Assembly: GCA_944386225.1 (NCBI GenBank)
Contig: CALXAH010000007.1
Location: 1 to 64,000, forward strand
From: an uncultured Gemmiger sp.
GTDB lineage: Bacteria > Bacillota > Clostridia > Oscillospirales > Ruminococcaceae
DNA: 64,000 nucleotides
Direction: 5' to 3'
How positions within the stretch are numbered: position 1 is the first letter of the stretch; each line of letters begins with the position of its first letter. The position numbers and the translations under genes are program-made. Under the pieces are notes generated by a model. It did not search any database. It saw only the letters and a list, made by a program, of their open reading frames with translations, and was not told where the DNA came from. Below, in pieces: positions 6,618 through 16,124 of the stretch.

Positions 6618-8435
6618 TTACAGCTGCTTTACCACACCGGCGGTAATGCCGGCTTCGTTGAACGCATCCACCCGCACAAAGACAGGCTGATCCTTAACGA
6701 GTGCCCCGATCCGGCGAACCACCTCGGATCCGCCGTTTCCGAACACCATCCAGCTGTGGTAAAGTTTATCCGGCGTGCGTCCCCACAGGATGGTGTACCC
6801 TACCGCACCGGTTTCGGCGGCCGGCTGCACAGTAACCTGCATGTCCAGGTCGTTCTCCCGCAGGGCCGTGTATCCGGGAACCGCCGGAGCACTGCCGCTG
6901 CCGCAGCCGAACACCCGCAGGCCGGAGACACAGGCCGGCTGATCATAGGGCAGTTCCCACACGGTCAGGCGCAAATACCGCGCCGGCACCCCGTTTTCCC
7001 GTACCACCAGGTCATGGGGCAGATTGGTGGACGCGTCCCGTTTGTCCGCCAGCACGGCCCAGGTTTCACCATCCTGCGAAATTTCCAGTGTCCAGCGGGT
7101 GCGGTGTTCCGCCTCGTCGATATAGCGCGGCACCCCGATATCCATATGCATCTCACCGGGGGTAGGGATATCCGGATGGTCATCCGCAAAGTTCACCTGC
7201 ACGGCACGCATGTCCTGCACCTTGCCCAGATCCATCTGCAGCCACTGGCCCGGCGCAGCATCAGCCGCCCGCCACCAGGTCTGTACATCTTCGTTGGCTG
7301 CCAGGTCGGGGGTATGTTCCTTTTCAAAGCTGGATGCCGTCATGGATTTGCCGAAGCTCAGCAGCATCCAGTCCGGCTCGCGCCAGGGATCGGCGCGCAG
7401 TGCTTCCACCGCCTGGGGCCAGTCGCCGTAACGCTGGTTGCAGAACATCCCGCCGTCCGCATCAAAACCGGCCGGCCAAAGACCTACCCGGCGCTCAAAC
7501 TGGTGGTTGACGCTGATTCGCATGGTGGCGGTGTGCCAGAAATGCCCGGCTGGGTCCTCCAGTGTGGAGCCATGGCCCGCGCCTGGGATAAACCCGCCGG
7601 GCTTATAGGAGTAGGGGTTATCCTGCGCCGGTACAAAGGGGCCCAGCGGCTGATCCGCCACATAGACGCCGTCGGCATAGCCGTTGTGCTGGGAGCCGCT
7701 GCAGGCATATTGCAGGTAGTACCGGCCATCGTGCTTGGTCATCCAGGCACCTTCTATATAGGGGCGCTGGCTCACATACCCGCGGGCGCTGATCCGCAGC
7801 GCCTCCGGCACCTGATCCAGCGTCATGCCGCGGGCCTTGAGGCTGGCTGCCAGCCGTTTGTCCACTTCCTCCTCACTCAGCGGCATCAGGCTGTTGTCCA
7901 CGCCGCTGCTCTCGTATCCCCGTTCAAAGGGATGGCCTTCGATCAGCACGGTGCGCTCGCCCAGTGGCTGCATGGTAACGGGATCCAGTTCCGTGCCCCA
8001 GATGGGGGTGATGCTGTCGCAGCCCCAGTAGAAATAGATACGGCCGTCATCGTCGCAGAAAAGGTTCGGGTCCCAGAAGTCAAAGGTACCGGGGATCTCT
8101 TCATACGGGCCGTTGAGCGGGTCTTTTGTGCGGTAAAAGCTGCAGGGGGCAAGCCGTTTGGAGGCGCAGAAGTACACATACTCACCGATCACCCGCACGT
8201 CGGGGGCGTAGTCGTACAGTGGAAGGTTCTCCGGCAGGCGGTGGGCTTCCCAGTTGGCCAGATCGTCCGATACCCAGACGCTCAGGTTCATCGAGGGAAA
8301 CAGGTAGTACCGGCCCTTGAAACAGATCAGCGAAGGGTCGGCCCCCTCCCGGGCAATCTGAACGGGGCCGCCGTTGGGGCTGGCATTGAACTGATACCGG
8401 TACGGCACATTCAGCGGATTGCAAAAATATTTCAT
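6618..8435 (-). CDS. Glycoside hydrolase family 43 with C-terminal discoidin-like domain
   Basis: The 605-residue protein begins with a five-bladed beta-propeller of GH43 type. The three expected acidic residues are visible: ADPS (Asp33), WDPN (Asp122) and YIEGAW (Glu228). Residues from about 370 to 520 resemble an F5/8 type C (discoidin) carbohydrate-binding fold, followed by a fibronectin-like end. GH43 enzymes remove arabinose or xylose from plant polysaccharides; the exact substrate cannot be read. There is no signal peptide, so it probably acts in the cytoplasm on imported oligosaccharides. AGGAGGG precedes ATG 8435. It is last in a leftward unit after GH2 and the GPH transporter. Confidence 0.85.
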   Translation of the reverse strand: MKYFCNPLNVPYRYQFNASPNGGPVQIAREGADPSLICFKGRYYLFPSMNLSVWVSDDLANWEAHRLPENLPLYDYAPDVRVIGEYVYFCASKRLAPCSFYRTKDPLNGPYEEIPGTFDFWDPNLFCDDDGRIYFYWGCDSITPIWGTELDPVTMQPLGERTVLIEGHPFERGYESSGVDNSLMPLSEEEVDKRLAASLKARGMTLDQVPEALRISARGYVSQRPYIEGAWMTKHDGRYYLQYACSGSQHNGYADGVYVADQPLGPFVPAQDNPYSYKPGGFIPGAGHGSTLEDPAGHFWHTATMRISVNHQFERRVGLWPAGFDADGGMFCNQRYGDWPQAVEALRADPWREPDWMLLSFGKSMTASSFEKEHTPDLAANEDVQTWWRAADAAPGQWLQMDLGKVQDMRAVQVNFADDHPDIPTPGEMHMDIGVPRYIDEAEHRTRWTLEISQDGETWAVLADKRDASTNLPHDLVVRENGVPARYLRLTVWELPYDQPACVSGLRVFGCGSGSAPAVPGYTALRENDLDMQVTVQPAAETGAVGYTILWGRTPDKLYHSWMVFGNGGSEVVRRIGALVKDQPVFVRVDAFNEAGITAGVVKQL

Positions 8436-8453
8436 GGTGAGCCCTCCTTGGGT

Positions 8454-10667
8454 TTACTTGGCTTTCGGGATCTGATTCAGTGCGTCGTTGAGCTGGCGGA
8501 TCGTTTCCGGCGTTACTGCCTTGCCGGCCTGCCGCAGCAGCTTTTCCAGCGGCATCCTGTCCATCTGGCGCTGCACGGCTTCGGGCAGGGTCACGCTTTT
8601 TGCCACATCGCCATATCCGGCGGTAACCCTGGCCATCAGCCGGGCCAGCAGCACAGCCCCGGCCGCGCTGCGCTTGATGTCCTCCATGGTGTCAAAGATG
8701 GAGTAATAACCTGCCCGATGCATCTCGTCCGGGCGGTCGAACCAGTTGATTACCTGGCCGCCGTCCGCCCGGTACGCCGGATTGGGCGTGCTCACCCGGC
8801 GGATGGTCATGCGGTCGGCAAGCTGCCCGCTTTGGGCCTCGATGGTATGTTCACCGGTGAGCGGCACCTCAAACACAAACACCTTGTCCCCCGCCTTCCG
8901 GGCCAGGACGCGGCCATCCACCAGCAGGGTCACTTCCGGCTGGTTGGAGTACACCTTCACCTGCGTAACGGCGTCGGTTCTGTCGGCATAGCGCCGTCCG
9001 CACAGATGTACGAACGGTTCCCCGCTCAGGTATGCCTTGTAAATGTAGAAAGCGTCCTTTCTGAGCCGGCGGTCAAAGGTTACCAGACCCTTCTGGTTCT
9101 GGCCGGGTTTGCCGCCCTCACTGCGCCCATCGGCCGCAAAATCGAACATATTCCAGCAGTGCATGGCCCAGATATAGGGCCGCTCCGACCACATTTTCAG
9201 CATATGTTCATGGTACAGGGCCTGGTAGGGTTCACTCCAGTCCCCCTTTTCCGGGTGCTCGTTCTGGTAGGCCGGGTTGGCGTCGGCGCCGTATTCCGAC
9301 AGGCCGATCACCGTATCGGGATGCTTGCTATGAAACTCGTCAAAGAAGCGGTCGTTCTGCTCCAGTTCACCCAGGTACCAGCCGTAATAGAGGTTATAGC
9401 TGCGAATATCCGCGGCCATGACAAACGGGTCATCCATATCCAGCATAAACGCGTGTGCCACGGTGGTGGGCCGGGTTGCGTCCAGCCGGTGGCACAGATC
9501 CCGGAGTATCCGGTGATTCTCCACCAGATCGGCGTTCACGCCGCCGGACGCGGTGATCTCATTGGACAGGCCCCAGCAGACTATGCTGGGATGGTTATAG
9601 TTCTGCACCACCAGTTCGGTCATCTGGGAGACCGTATTGGCACGGCCGTTTTCCATATGCCGGGTAATATAGGGGATCTCCGCCCAGACAATCATGCCGC
9701 AGCTGTCGCACAGATCATAAAAATAGCCTGCATGCTGGTAATGGGCCAGACGCACGGTATTGGCGCCCATCTCCCGCAGAAGGGCCATATCCTCCTCGTG
9801 TTCGGCGTTGGTCAGGGCGCTGCCAAGCCCCTGCCGGTCCTGATGGCGGGCTGCGCCGCACAGGCGGTACACCTGACCGTTGAGCAGAAATCCTTTCTGC
9901 GGGTCGAACGCGATGGTACGGCAGCCGTAGCGCGCGGATATGCAATCGCCGCTGGCCAGACTGGCGGTAACCGTATAGAGGTACGGATCCACGACGCCAT
10001 TCCACAGGCGCACATTCTCCAGCCGGAACACAGCCCTGGCACGGCCGTCCTGTACCGGCGCCTCCTGGGTCTGCCCGGCCGTTTCAAACACAACGGAATC
10101 AGCCGCGCCGGATACCCAGGCTTCCACCGTGACGGCAGCCCGGCGGGCATCCGGATCCACAACCGGCGTAATCTTCAGCCCGGGGCCGCCGTAATAGTCC
10201 AGGGCAAAGTGTGCGGCCGGAACCCGAAGCAGGTGCACGGGCCGGTAGATTCCTCCATAAAAGGTAAAATCAGCCTTTTGGGGATAAACTGTATCGTTTT
10301 CGCTGTTGTCCACCAGAACAGCCAGCAGGTTTTCCCCTGTCTGCAGCGCAGGGGTCAGTTCCACCCGGAAGGTGGAGTACCCGCCCTCATGCCGGGCCAG
10401 TTTTTTGCCGTTGCAGTACACCTCGGCTGTCATGGCAGCCCCCTCAAGCTCCAGCCAGAGCTGTTCCCCGGCCGCCAGCGCCGGCGCGGTGAGGGTACGG
10501 CAGTAACAGGCAGTGCCCCGCCAGTAGTCGTTGCCGCCGTCGGTGCCATCCGCGGCGTTCCAGGTATGGGGGATGGTTACAGACGGCCAGGTTTCAGGAA
10601 AGGCCGCGGGAATTTCGGCGGTTTTGCTGAAACGCCAGCCCGCAGCCAAGGAAATGGTTTGGCGCAT
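8454..10667 (-). CDS. Glycoside hydrolase family 2 (beta-galactosidase type)
   Basis: This 737-residue protein has the GH2 order: jelly-roll sugar-binding domain (about 1-150), immunoglobulin-like domain (150-255) and TIM barrel with RHQDRQG (275-280), the acid/base Glu370 in CWGLSNE and the nucleophile Glu458 in IGLSEYG. The last roughly 90 residues are a helical tail not typical of LacZ. No signal peptide is present, so it acts inside the cell on imported oligosaccharides. The substrate could be beta-galactoside, beta-glucuronide or another beta-glycoside. AAGGAGAA precedes the start. It lies between the transporter and GH43 genes and is probably controlled by the divergent AraC gene. Confidence 0.88.
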   Translation of the reverse strand: MRQTISLAAGWRFSKTAEIPAAFPETWPSVTIPHTWNAADGTDGGNDYWRGTACYCRTLTAPALAAGEQLWLELEGAAMTAEVYCNGKKLARHEGGYSTFRVELTPALQTGENLLAVLVDNSENDTVYPQKADFTFYGGIYRPVHLLRVPAAHFALDYYGGPGLKITPVVDPDARRAAVTVEAWVSGAADSVVFETAGQTQEAPVQDGRARAVFRLENVRLWNGVVDPYLYTVTASLASGDCISARYGCRTIAFDPQKGFLLNGQVYRLCGAARHQDRQGLGSALTNAEHEEDMALLREMGANTVRLAHYQHAGYFYDLCDSCGMIVWAEIPYITRHMENGRANTVSQMTELVVQNYNHPSIVCWGLSNEITASGGVNADLVENHRILRDLCHRLDATRPTTVAHAFMLDMDDPFVMAADIRSYNLYYGWYLGELEQNDRFFDEFHSKHPDTVIGLSEYGADANPAYQNEHPEKGDWSEPYQALYHEHMLKMWSERPYIWAMHCWNMFDFAADGRSEGGKPGQNQKGLVTFDRRLRKDAFYIYKAYLSGEPFVHLCGRRYADRTDAVTQVKVYSNQPEVTLLVDGRVLARKAGDKVFVFEVPLTGEHTIEAQSGQLADRMTIRRVSTPNPAYRADGGQVINWFDRPDEMHRAGYYSIFDTMEDIKRSAAGAVLLARLMARVTAGYGDVAKSVTLPEAVQRQMDRMPLEKLLRQAGKAVTPETIRQLNDALNQIPKAK

Positions 10668-10762
10668 ACTGCGTTCTCCTTATCAAAATATCAACTGCAC
10701 AATTGGGGCGGCGGCCTCCGCCGCCGCCCGCATCAGGTAAAATGTGAATGCGGTATCCGTGC

Positions 10763-12163
10763 TTATGCCTGTTCTCTGGCGGCATGCTCCTCTTCATACC
10801 GGGCGCGCTTTTCCGCTTCAAACGCCTTTGCCCGGGGTTCCAGCCTGCTGAAAGCCAGGCAGCACAGGCCGATCACCGCCACCAGAATTGCGGGAACGAT
10901 CGCAAAGTCGATCCGGATCATCATCAGGGCGCTGGCCGGCTGGGTAACCGCTTCGCCGGCCGTGGCCTCCACATAACCGGCCGCCATCAGCAGCAGACCG
11001 GTGATCAGGCTGCCCAGCGCGCCGCCGAAGTTTGCGCAGAACTGAGCCAGAATATTGGCCGAGCCGTCCATGCGGGGCAGCCCTTTCATCTCGTTATAGG
11101 TACAGACGTTCATCAGGAACAGGGTGCCGTAATAGGCAATGGGCAGCGTGGCAAACTGGCCCAGCAGATAGCCGCCCAGCACGCCCGGCAGGAAAGCCCC
11201 CGACAGGAAGCAGACCACATAACCGGCCACGCCCACAACACAGAAGATAAAGATCATCTTGCCCATCGAGCCCAGCTTTTTCATCAGCCAGGGGAACAGC
11301 AGCATGAAGGGCAGCAGCACAAAGGAGAATACAGACAGCATACCCGCCATGCCCACATTGCCGACAATATCGTCAAAGTAATAGGCGCCGGCGCCCAGGC
11401 CCGTGGAAACGTTATAGGCCAGCAGAATGATGGCGAACAGCCAGACATACGGGTTCTGGCGGAACATCGAGAAGATTTCGCGGAAACGCACCTTCTGCTG
11501 CACAGCGGTGGCCTCCACCTCGGGATCCTCCTTGCAGCATACAAAGCGCAGCACACCGATAAGCGCGGCCGGCAGCATGAAGATGGTCACCGGTGTAAAC
11601 CAGCCCAGCGCACCTGCGGACAGGTTCATCATGATCATCGGGAACACCGAACTGCAGATAATGGAGCCCAGCATCGTGATGATGGCGCCATACGAGGACG
11701 CCTTGCTGATCAGTTCCTGGTTATTGGAGAAGTGCCGGATCATGTATGCCGGCATGGCCACGGTGCGAAGCGAGCCAAATACCGAGAAGGTCAGAACATA
11801 CATGCTGAATACCCAGCCGATCTTGGCCGCGTACCCCCATTCCGGTCTTGCCAGGAACAGGAACAGCGTAGCCAGGCACTGGCCCACAATACAGATTTCA
11901 TAGGGACGGCCCCGGCCCCAGCGGGTATGGGTATTGTCCACCAGCCAGCCGATGAAGAAGTCCACCAGGCCATCCAGCAGTTTGTTTGCAAACAGCAGCG
12001 TGCCCACAAGGCCAATGTTCAGCCCCAGAAAGTCGCTGGCGTACAGCGACAGGTAGTTGAGCATGATGACATTGACTCAGCCGGCCGAAATGTCTGAGCT
12101 TTTCCAGGCCATCAGGCGGCCAAATCCAAGACGGTTGGGATCTTTCCGTTTGTTCTTTGCCAT
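10763..12163 (-). pseudogene. GPH-family sugar/cation symporter, nonsense at codon 29
   Basis: From ATG at 12163 (GGAGAGAG upstream) the frame reads MAKNKRKDPNRLGFGRLMAW and then KSSDISAG before an in-frame TGA at 12079-12077. It continues in the same frame as VNVIMLNYLS and a full 12-segment major facilitator protein of the glycoside-pentoside-hexuronide:cation type. Relatives have Trp at the TGA position, so the change is probably TGG to TGA. Reinitiation at ATG 12064 would give 433 residues lacking the conserved cytoplasmic start, with no ribosome binding site. In an intact allele it would import the oligosaccharide cut by the GH2 and GH43 enzymes. Confidence 0.85.
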
Positions 12164-12240
12164 GATCTCTCTCCTTACCACAAGTATACTTTACCGTTGC
12201 AATTCTGTATACAGCAGCAGAATTGCTGTGCTATGCCCTG

Positions 12241-12246
12241 ATTATA
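12241..12246 (-). promoter_or_regulatory. Possible -10 element of the GPH-GH2-GH43 operon
   Basis: The minus strand reads TATAAT here, about 80 bases before the transporter start. No good -35 is present at 17 bases, which would fit activation by the divergent AraC protein. Confidence 0.35.
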
Positions 12247-12294
12247 GGCGGAGAGCGCACCGTCGGACAGTCGCAAATTTGATATTTGTATCAT

Positions 12295-12327
12295 ACAATT
12301 GCGCATCTGCGTTATATGCGCAATTAT
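12295..12327. promoter_or_regulatory. Dyad between divergent AraC and GPH genes
   Basis: ATTGCGCAT (12298-12306) and ATGCGCAAT (12316-12324) are perfect inverted arms centred upstream of the araC-type promoter and between the two divergent genes. It is a likely operator for the AraC-family protein. Confidence 0.5.
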
Positions 12328-12328
12328 A

Positions 12329-12357
12329 TTGTATCATTCGCAATTATACGATATAAT
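12329..12357 (+). promoter_or_regulatory. Promoter of the AraC-family gene
   Basis: TTGTAT (12329-12334), 17-base spacer, TATAAT (12352-12357). It starts two bases after the dyad, which suggests autoregulation. Confidence 0.6.
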
Positions 12358-12390
12358 AAAGCAAATTGGTTACGGAAGGGGCGCCCCTAT

Positions 12391-13605
12391 ATGCCAACCC
12401 CGGCTCTGGTTGATCAGAATCTGGCCCTGTTTCAGGAGCTGCTGTCCTGCGGGAGCAGCGTATATCTGTGGACATTTGATCCGGACGGAAAGCTGATCCG
12501 TTCCAACTGTACAGATCTTGTACTGAACACAATTTTTGAGCAGATTGGCTGCGTTGAACAGATGCTGGCCTACGGACGCAGCCATACGGCACCGCTGGTG
12601 CTCGGGGCTCCGCTGGGGCTGATGTGGTGCATGGCCTTTGAATACCAAAGCGGTGAATTGTACCGCTGCCATGTGATCGGCCCTGTTTTCAACACCGAAG
12701 TCAGCCAGCGCGCCATTGACGAGGAATTTTCCCGGTACAACCTGAATCTCAGTTTTAAGATTCAGGTGTACGATGCGCTGCCCAAATTGCCGGTACTTTC
12801 CACCGTGCTGCTGTTTCGGTACGGTGTGATGCTGCATTACTGCGTTACCGGCGAGAAACTGTGCGCCGATGACATCCAGATGCACCAAAGCGGCCATGGC
12901 GCCGCACCCGCCCAGCACGCATACCACAAACGCGACCGCCACAAGGTATACGAAAATGAGCGGGCCCTGCTGCGTATGGTACGGGAGGGCGACCTGAATT
13001 ACCGCAGCATCCTGAACCGCGCCAGCCAGCTGAGCCCCGGGGTGCGCGCCTGCAACGGCCAGCCGATTGCCCAGGCGATGGTAAGCTGTACTACCTTTCT
13101 TTCCCTCGTGGTGCGGGCAGCGATTGAAGGCGGGCTTTCGCCGGAAATGGCGTATGCTGTGGGCGACAGCTATATTCAAAGTGTCATGAATGCCAAAACG
13201 GTGGCCGAAATGGGCAGCATTACCAACGCCGCCTACGACGATTTTATCCGTCGTGTGCACAAGGGCCGGCACAACCCCCGCGTATCCCCCCAGATACAAA
13301 GCTGCTGCGATTACATCGAACTGAATCTGGAGGAACCGCTTTCCCTGGCAAAGCTGGCGGAACGGGCCGGTTACACCGAGTACCATCTTTCCCGCAAGTT
13401 CAAGCAGGAAGTGGGGGTAAACATCCACGAATTTATCCGTTTTGCCCGGGTGGAGCGTGCCAAAACCATGCTGAATGCCACCGAACTGACCATTGCCGGC
13501 ATTGCGGAACGCCTGCATTTTTGTTCCGCCAGCCACTTCTCCCATATCTTCCAGCAGGTAACCGGGATGCCCCCTCGTCAGTGGCGTGCCAGTCAAAAGG
13601 AATAA
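12391..13605 (+). CDS. AraC-family transcriptional regulator
   Basis: This 404-residue protein has a long N-terminal sensor part and a C-terminal double helix-turn-helix of AraC type (from about 305: CDYIELNLEEPLSLAKLAER, then YHLSRKFKQEVG and the second helix-turn-helix ending FSHIFQQVTGMPPRQWR). ATG 12391 was chosen because GGAAGGGG lies nine bases before it; the longer frame from 12286 runs through the promoter. It is divergent from the transporter-GH2-GH43 unit and separated by a dyad, so it most likely activates that unit in response to its sugar. The ligand is unknown. Confidence 0.85.
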   Translation: MPTPALVDQNLALFQELLSCGSSVYLWTFDPDGKLIRSNCTDLVLNTIFEQIGCVEQMLAYGRSHTAPLVLGAPLGLMWCMAFEYQSGELYRCHVIGPVFNTEVSQRAIDEEFSRYNLNLSFKIQVYDALPKLPVLSTVLLFRYGVMLHYCVTGEKLCADDIQMHQSGHGAAPAQHAYHKRDRHKVYENERALLRMVREGDLNYRSILNRASQLSPGVRACNGQPIAQAMVSCTTFLSLVVRAAIEGGLSPEMAYAVGDSYIQSVMNAKTVAEMGSITNAAYDDFIRRVHKGRHNPRVSPQIQSCCDYIELNLEEPLSLAKLAERAGYTEYHLSRKFKQEVGVNIHEFIRFARVERAKTMLNATELTIAGIAERLHFCSASHFSHIFQQVTGMPPRQWRASQKE

Positions 13606-13666
13606 GGCATACGGCGGCGGACTGTCCTGCTTCAGGCCCAGGCGGAAAGCAAAAGGAGGGAATGTG

Positions 13667-14554
13667 ATGGAACTGCGGGTACTGAAATATTTTCTGGCGG
13701 TGGCACGAGAGGAAAACATCACCCGGGCCGCGGCGCTGCTGCATCTCACCCAGCCCACCCTGTCCCGGCAGCTGATGCAGCTGGAAGAAGAACTGGGTGT
13801 GCAGCTGTTTTACCGCAGCCGGTACCGCATTGTGCTGACCGACGACGGAATGCTTCTGCGGCGGCGCGCCCAGGAGCTGGTGGATCTGGCCGAAAAGACC
13901 GAACGGGAATTCCGCCGGGATCCGGAACTGCACGGCGAAATCGCCATCGGCAGCGGAGAGCTGGAGGGAATGCATCTGCTGGCGGAATGGCTGGCCTCCT
14001 TCCGCCAGCTGCATCCCCGGGTGACCTACCGGCTTTCCAGCGGCAACGCCGACCACACCAAGGAACGGCTGGAAAACGGTACGCTGGATCTGGGGCTGCT
14101 GCTGGAACCGGTGGATATCAGCCGGTACGATATTCTGCGCCTGCCGGTAAAAGAGCGGTGGGGCGTACACCTGCCGGAAGATTCGCCCCTGGCACAGCAG
14201 GAATCCGTGACCGCCCGGGAGCTGGCGCAGATTCCGCTGATTCTGACCGAGCGGGGCGTTGTGCAGAAGGAACTGGAACGCTGGTTCGGCCCGTATGCGG
14301 CGAATATCCAGGCGGTGGCCACCGGCAATCTGCCCTACAACATGGCGACCCTGGCCCGGGCGGGCATGGGCGCTTTTATCACGGTGCAGCTGCGCTGCCG
14401 GTACGAGGGGCTGCGGTTTGTGCCGCTCTCCCCTGTTCTGGAGTCAAACACGGTGCTGGCCTGGAAGAAAACCGAATCCTTTCCGCCGGTCTTTGCGGCG
14501 CTGCTGGATCATATCTGGCAATGCCTGGCGGCTATTTCTGACGATTCAAAGTAA
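13667..14554 (+). CDS. LysR-family transcriptional regulator
   Basis: The 295-residue protein opens with the LysR winged helix-turn-helix (MELRVLKYFLAVAREENITR, then AAALLHLTQPTLSRQLMQLE) and continues as a periplasmic-binding-like effector domain from about residue 90. ATG 13667 follows AAAGGAGGG. An in-frame extension back to 13586 overlaps the AraC gene end and is not needed. It is followed by its own terminator. It precedes a MerR gene, a flavodoxin and an aldo/keto reductase, an order seen around redox genes in Clostridia, so it may control that cluster; this is inference. Confidence 0.85.
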   Translation: MELRVLKYFLAVAREENITRAAALLHLTQPTLSRQLMQLEEELGVQLFYRSRYRIVLTDDGMLLRRRAQELVDLAEKTEREFRRDPELHGEIAIGSGELEGMHLLAEWLASFRQLHPRVTYRLSSGNADHTKERLENGTLDLGLLLEPVDISRYDILRLPVKERWGVHLPEDSPLAQQESVTARELAQIPLILTERGVVQKELERWFGPYAANIQAVATGNLPYNMATLARAGMGAFITVQLRCRYEGLRFVPLSPVLESNTVLAWKKTESFPPVFAALLDHIWQCLAAISDDSK

Positions 14555-14586
14555 GTATTCGACATAACAGGCCTGCCGGTTTACAA

Positions 14587-14621
14587 TGTAGGTGTCCCGA
14601 ATGGGGCACCTACATTTTTTT
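14587..14621 (+). terminator. Intrinsic terminator after LysR
   Basis: TGTAGGTG and CACCTACA pair (with further inner pairs) and run into TTTTTTT. Confidence 0.85.
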
Positions 14622-14636
14622 ATCGGGAGGCACAGC

Positions 14637-15008
14637 ATGACCATTCAGGAGGCGAGCGAACGATACCGGATCCCCATGGAAATCCTGCGGGAGTACGAAA
14701 GCTGGGGCCTGTGCGGCGCGGTCAAAAAGGTGATGGGCGCCTGGCAGTACGACGACACCGATCTGGAACGGCTGAGCCTGATCATGACCCTGCACGACGT
14801 GGGGTTTGCCAGCGATGAGGTGGAGACCTATCTGCGCCTGCTGCTGGAGGGGCCGGGTTCGGACGCCCGCCGGCTGGCCATGCTGGAAGAAAAACGCAGT
14901 GCCGCATTGGATGAGATCCATTTTCGGGAGCACCAGCTGCAGCGCCTGGACGATCTGCGTCATGCGATCCGAAAAGCGCAAGCCAAATCGGGAGGTGGAA
15001 ATCGATGA
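14637..15008 (+). CDS. MerR-family regulator
   Basis: This 123-residue protein starts with a MerR-type winged helix (MTIQEASERYRIPMEILREY, then ESWGLCG and YDDTDLERL) and ends in a coiled-coil dimerisation helix (about 75-115). No metal-binding cysteine cluster is present at the end, so it is not a metal sensor of the classic kind. CGGGAGG precedes ATG 14637. Its end overlaps the flavodoxin start by four bases, so the two are translationally coupled and it probably controls the flavodoxin-cupin-reductase genes. Confidence 0.8.
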   Translation: MTIQEASERYRIPMEILREYESWGLCGAVKKVMGAWQYDDTDLERLSLIMTLHDVGFASDEVETYLRLLLEGPGSDARRLAMLEEKRSAALDEIHFREHQLQRLDDLRHAIRKAQAKSGGGNR

Positions 15009-15649
15009 AACAATTTTTTGCACGGCTGGCCGTTCTGCTTCTGGCCGGAACATTATCCGCCTGTGCCGGGGCGGAGCCGGTCAATTCGGCCAGCGAACCG
15101 CAGACCTTTTCGTCCCCGGAGGCTTCCTCCGTTTCGCAGGCAGAGCCCGCCGCGGCGGAAGGTCCCCGGATTCTGGTGGCGTATTTTTCTGCTACCGGCA
15201 ACACCGGGCGGATCGCCGGCATCCTGCAGAGTGAGCTGGACGCCGACCTGTTTGCGATCCAGCCCCAGCAGCCTTACACCGACGAGGATCTGAACTACAG
15301 CAACGACGAATGCCGGGCCAACCAGGAACAGAACGACCCGGCGGCCCGGCCTGCCATCACCGGTACACCGGAGGATCCGGGTGCGTATGATCTGGTGTTT
15401 CTGGGATATCCGATCTGGTGGGGCGGTGCGCCGAAGGTGGTATACACCTTTCTGGAAAGCTGCGATTTCGGGGATGCGGTGATTGTGCCGTTCTGTACCT
15501 CCGGCTCCAGCGACATCGGCTCCAGCGCGGAGGATCTGCAGCCCCTGGCCGACAAGGCCCGGTGGCAGGCGGGGCAGCGGTTTTCGGGCAGCGCATCCGA
15601 AGCCGAGGTTCTGGACTGGCTGGAAGCCCTGGAACTGCCAGCGGAATAA
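15005..15649 (+). CDS. Flavodoxin-like lipoprotein
   Basis: The 214-residue protein has a lipoprotein signal (LLLAGTLSAC, lipid Cys20), a Ser/Glu/Pro-rich linker and a flavodoxin fold. The FMN phosphate loop is visible as YFSATGNTGR and the second flavin loop as GYPIWWGGAP. It should therefore be an FMN protein anchored outside the membrane, probably a reductase or electron carrier. GGAGG lies inside the end of the upstream MerR gene. Clusters of flavodoxin, cupin and aldo/keto reductase are common in Clostridia, but their substrate is not established. Confidence 0.82.
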   Translation: MKQFFARLAVLLLAGTLSACAGAEPVNSASEPQTFSSPEASSVSQAEPAAAEGPRILVAYFSATGNTGRIAGILQSELDADLFAIQPQQPYTDEDLNYSNDECRANQEQNDPAARPAITGTPEDPGAYDLVFLGYPIWWGGAPKVVYTFLESCDFGDAVIVPFCTSGSSDIGSSAEDLQPLADKARWQAGQRFSGSASEAEVLDWLEALELPAE

Positions 15650-15674
15650 ACAAACGGAAAGCGAGGATATAACT

Positions 15675-16112
15675 ATGAAATTTATGAATCAGCAGGAATT
15701 TGACCAACAGAACCTGTTTGGCCGGGGCACGGAAAACACCGCGTACGCCCGGTATTTTACCGGCAACTCCTATCTGAACCCGCTGACCGAAGCCGGCAAA
15801 TGCGCCGTGTTTCTGGCCAACGTTACCTTTGAGCCGGGCTGCCGGAACAACTGGCACATCCACCGCGCCAAAAGCGGTGGCGGCCAGCTGCTGATCTGCA
15901 CCGCCGGGGAAGGCTGGTACCAGGAAGAGGGCAAGCCGGCAGTGAGCCTGACCCCCGGCACCGTTATCACCATCCCGGCCAATGTGAAGCACTGGCATGG
16001 CGCCAAGAAGGACAGCTGGTTCTCCCACATTGCGGTGGAGGTGCCCGGCGAGGAAACCGCCAACGAGTGGCTGGAACCGGTGAGCGCCGCTGATTATGAC
16101 GGATTGGAATAA
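15675..16112 (+). CDS. Cupin-domain protein
   Basis: The 145-residue single-domain cupin has the two motifs NNWHIHRAKSGGGQLLIC and PGTVITIPANVKHWHGA, with the His residues that bind metal. The N-terminal FGRGTENTAYARYFTGNSYL pattern is that of small cupins annotated with carboxymuconolactone-decarboxylase partners. GAGG lies before ATG 15675. It sits 25 bases after the flavodoxin and 12 before the aldo/keto reductase, so it belongs to the same transcript. The reaction is unknown. Confidence 0.82.
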   Translation: MKFMNQQEFDQQNLFGRGTENTAYARYFTGNSYLNPLTEAGKCAVFLANVTFEPGCRNNWHIHRAKSGGGQLLICTAGEGWYQEEGKPAVSLTPGTVITIPANVKHWHGAKKDSWFSHIAVEVPGEETANEWLEPVSAADYDGLE

Positions 16113-16124
16113 GGGGGCGGTGTT

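Noticed and set aside
6756-10976. A 1406-codon open frame on the plus strand
   Set aside because: It is fully antisense to the GH43 and GH2 genes, which have correct motifs and ribosome sites. Long antisense frames are common in GC-rich genes.
12077-12079. Selenocysteine at the TGA of the GPH transporter
   Set aside because: Relatives have Trp at this place and the protein is a symporter without redox chemistry; no selenocysteine insertion element was apparent.
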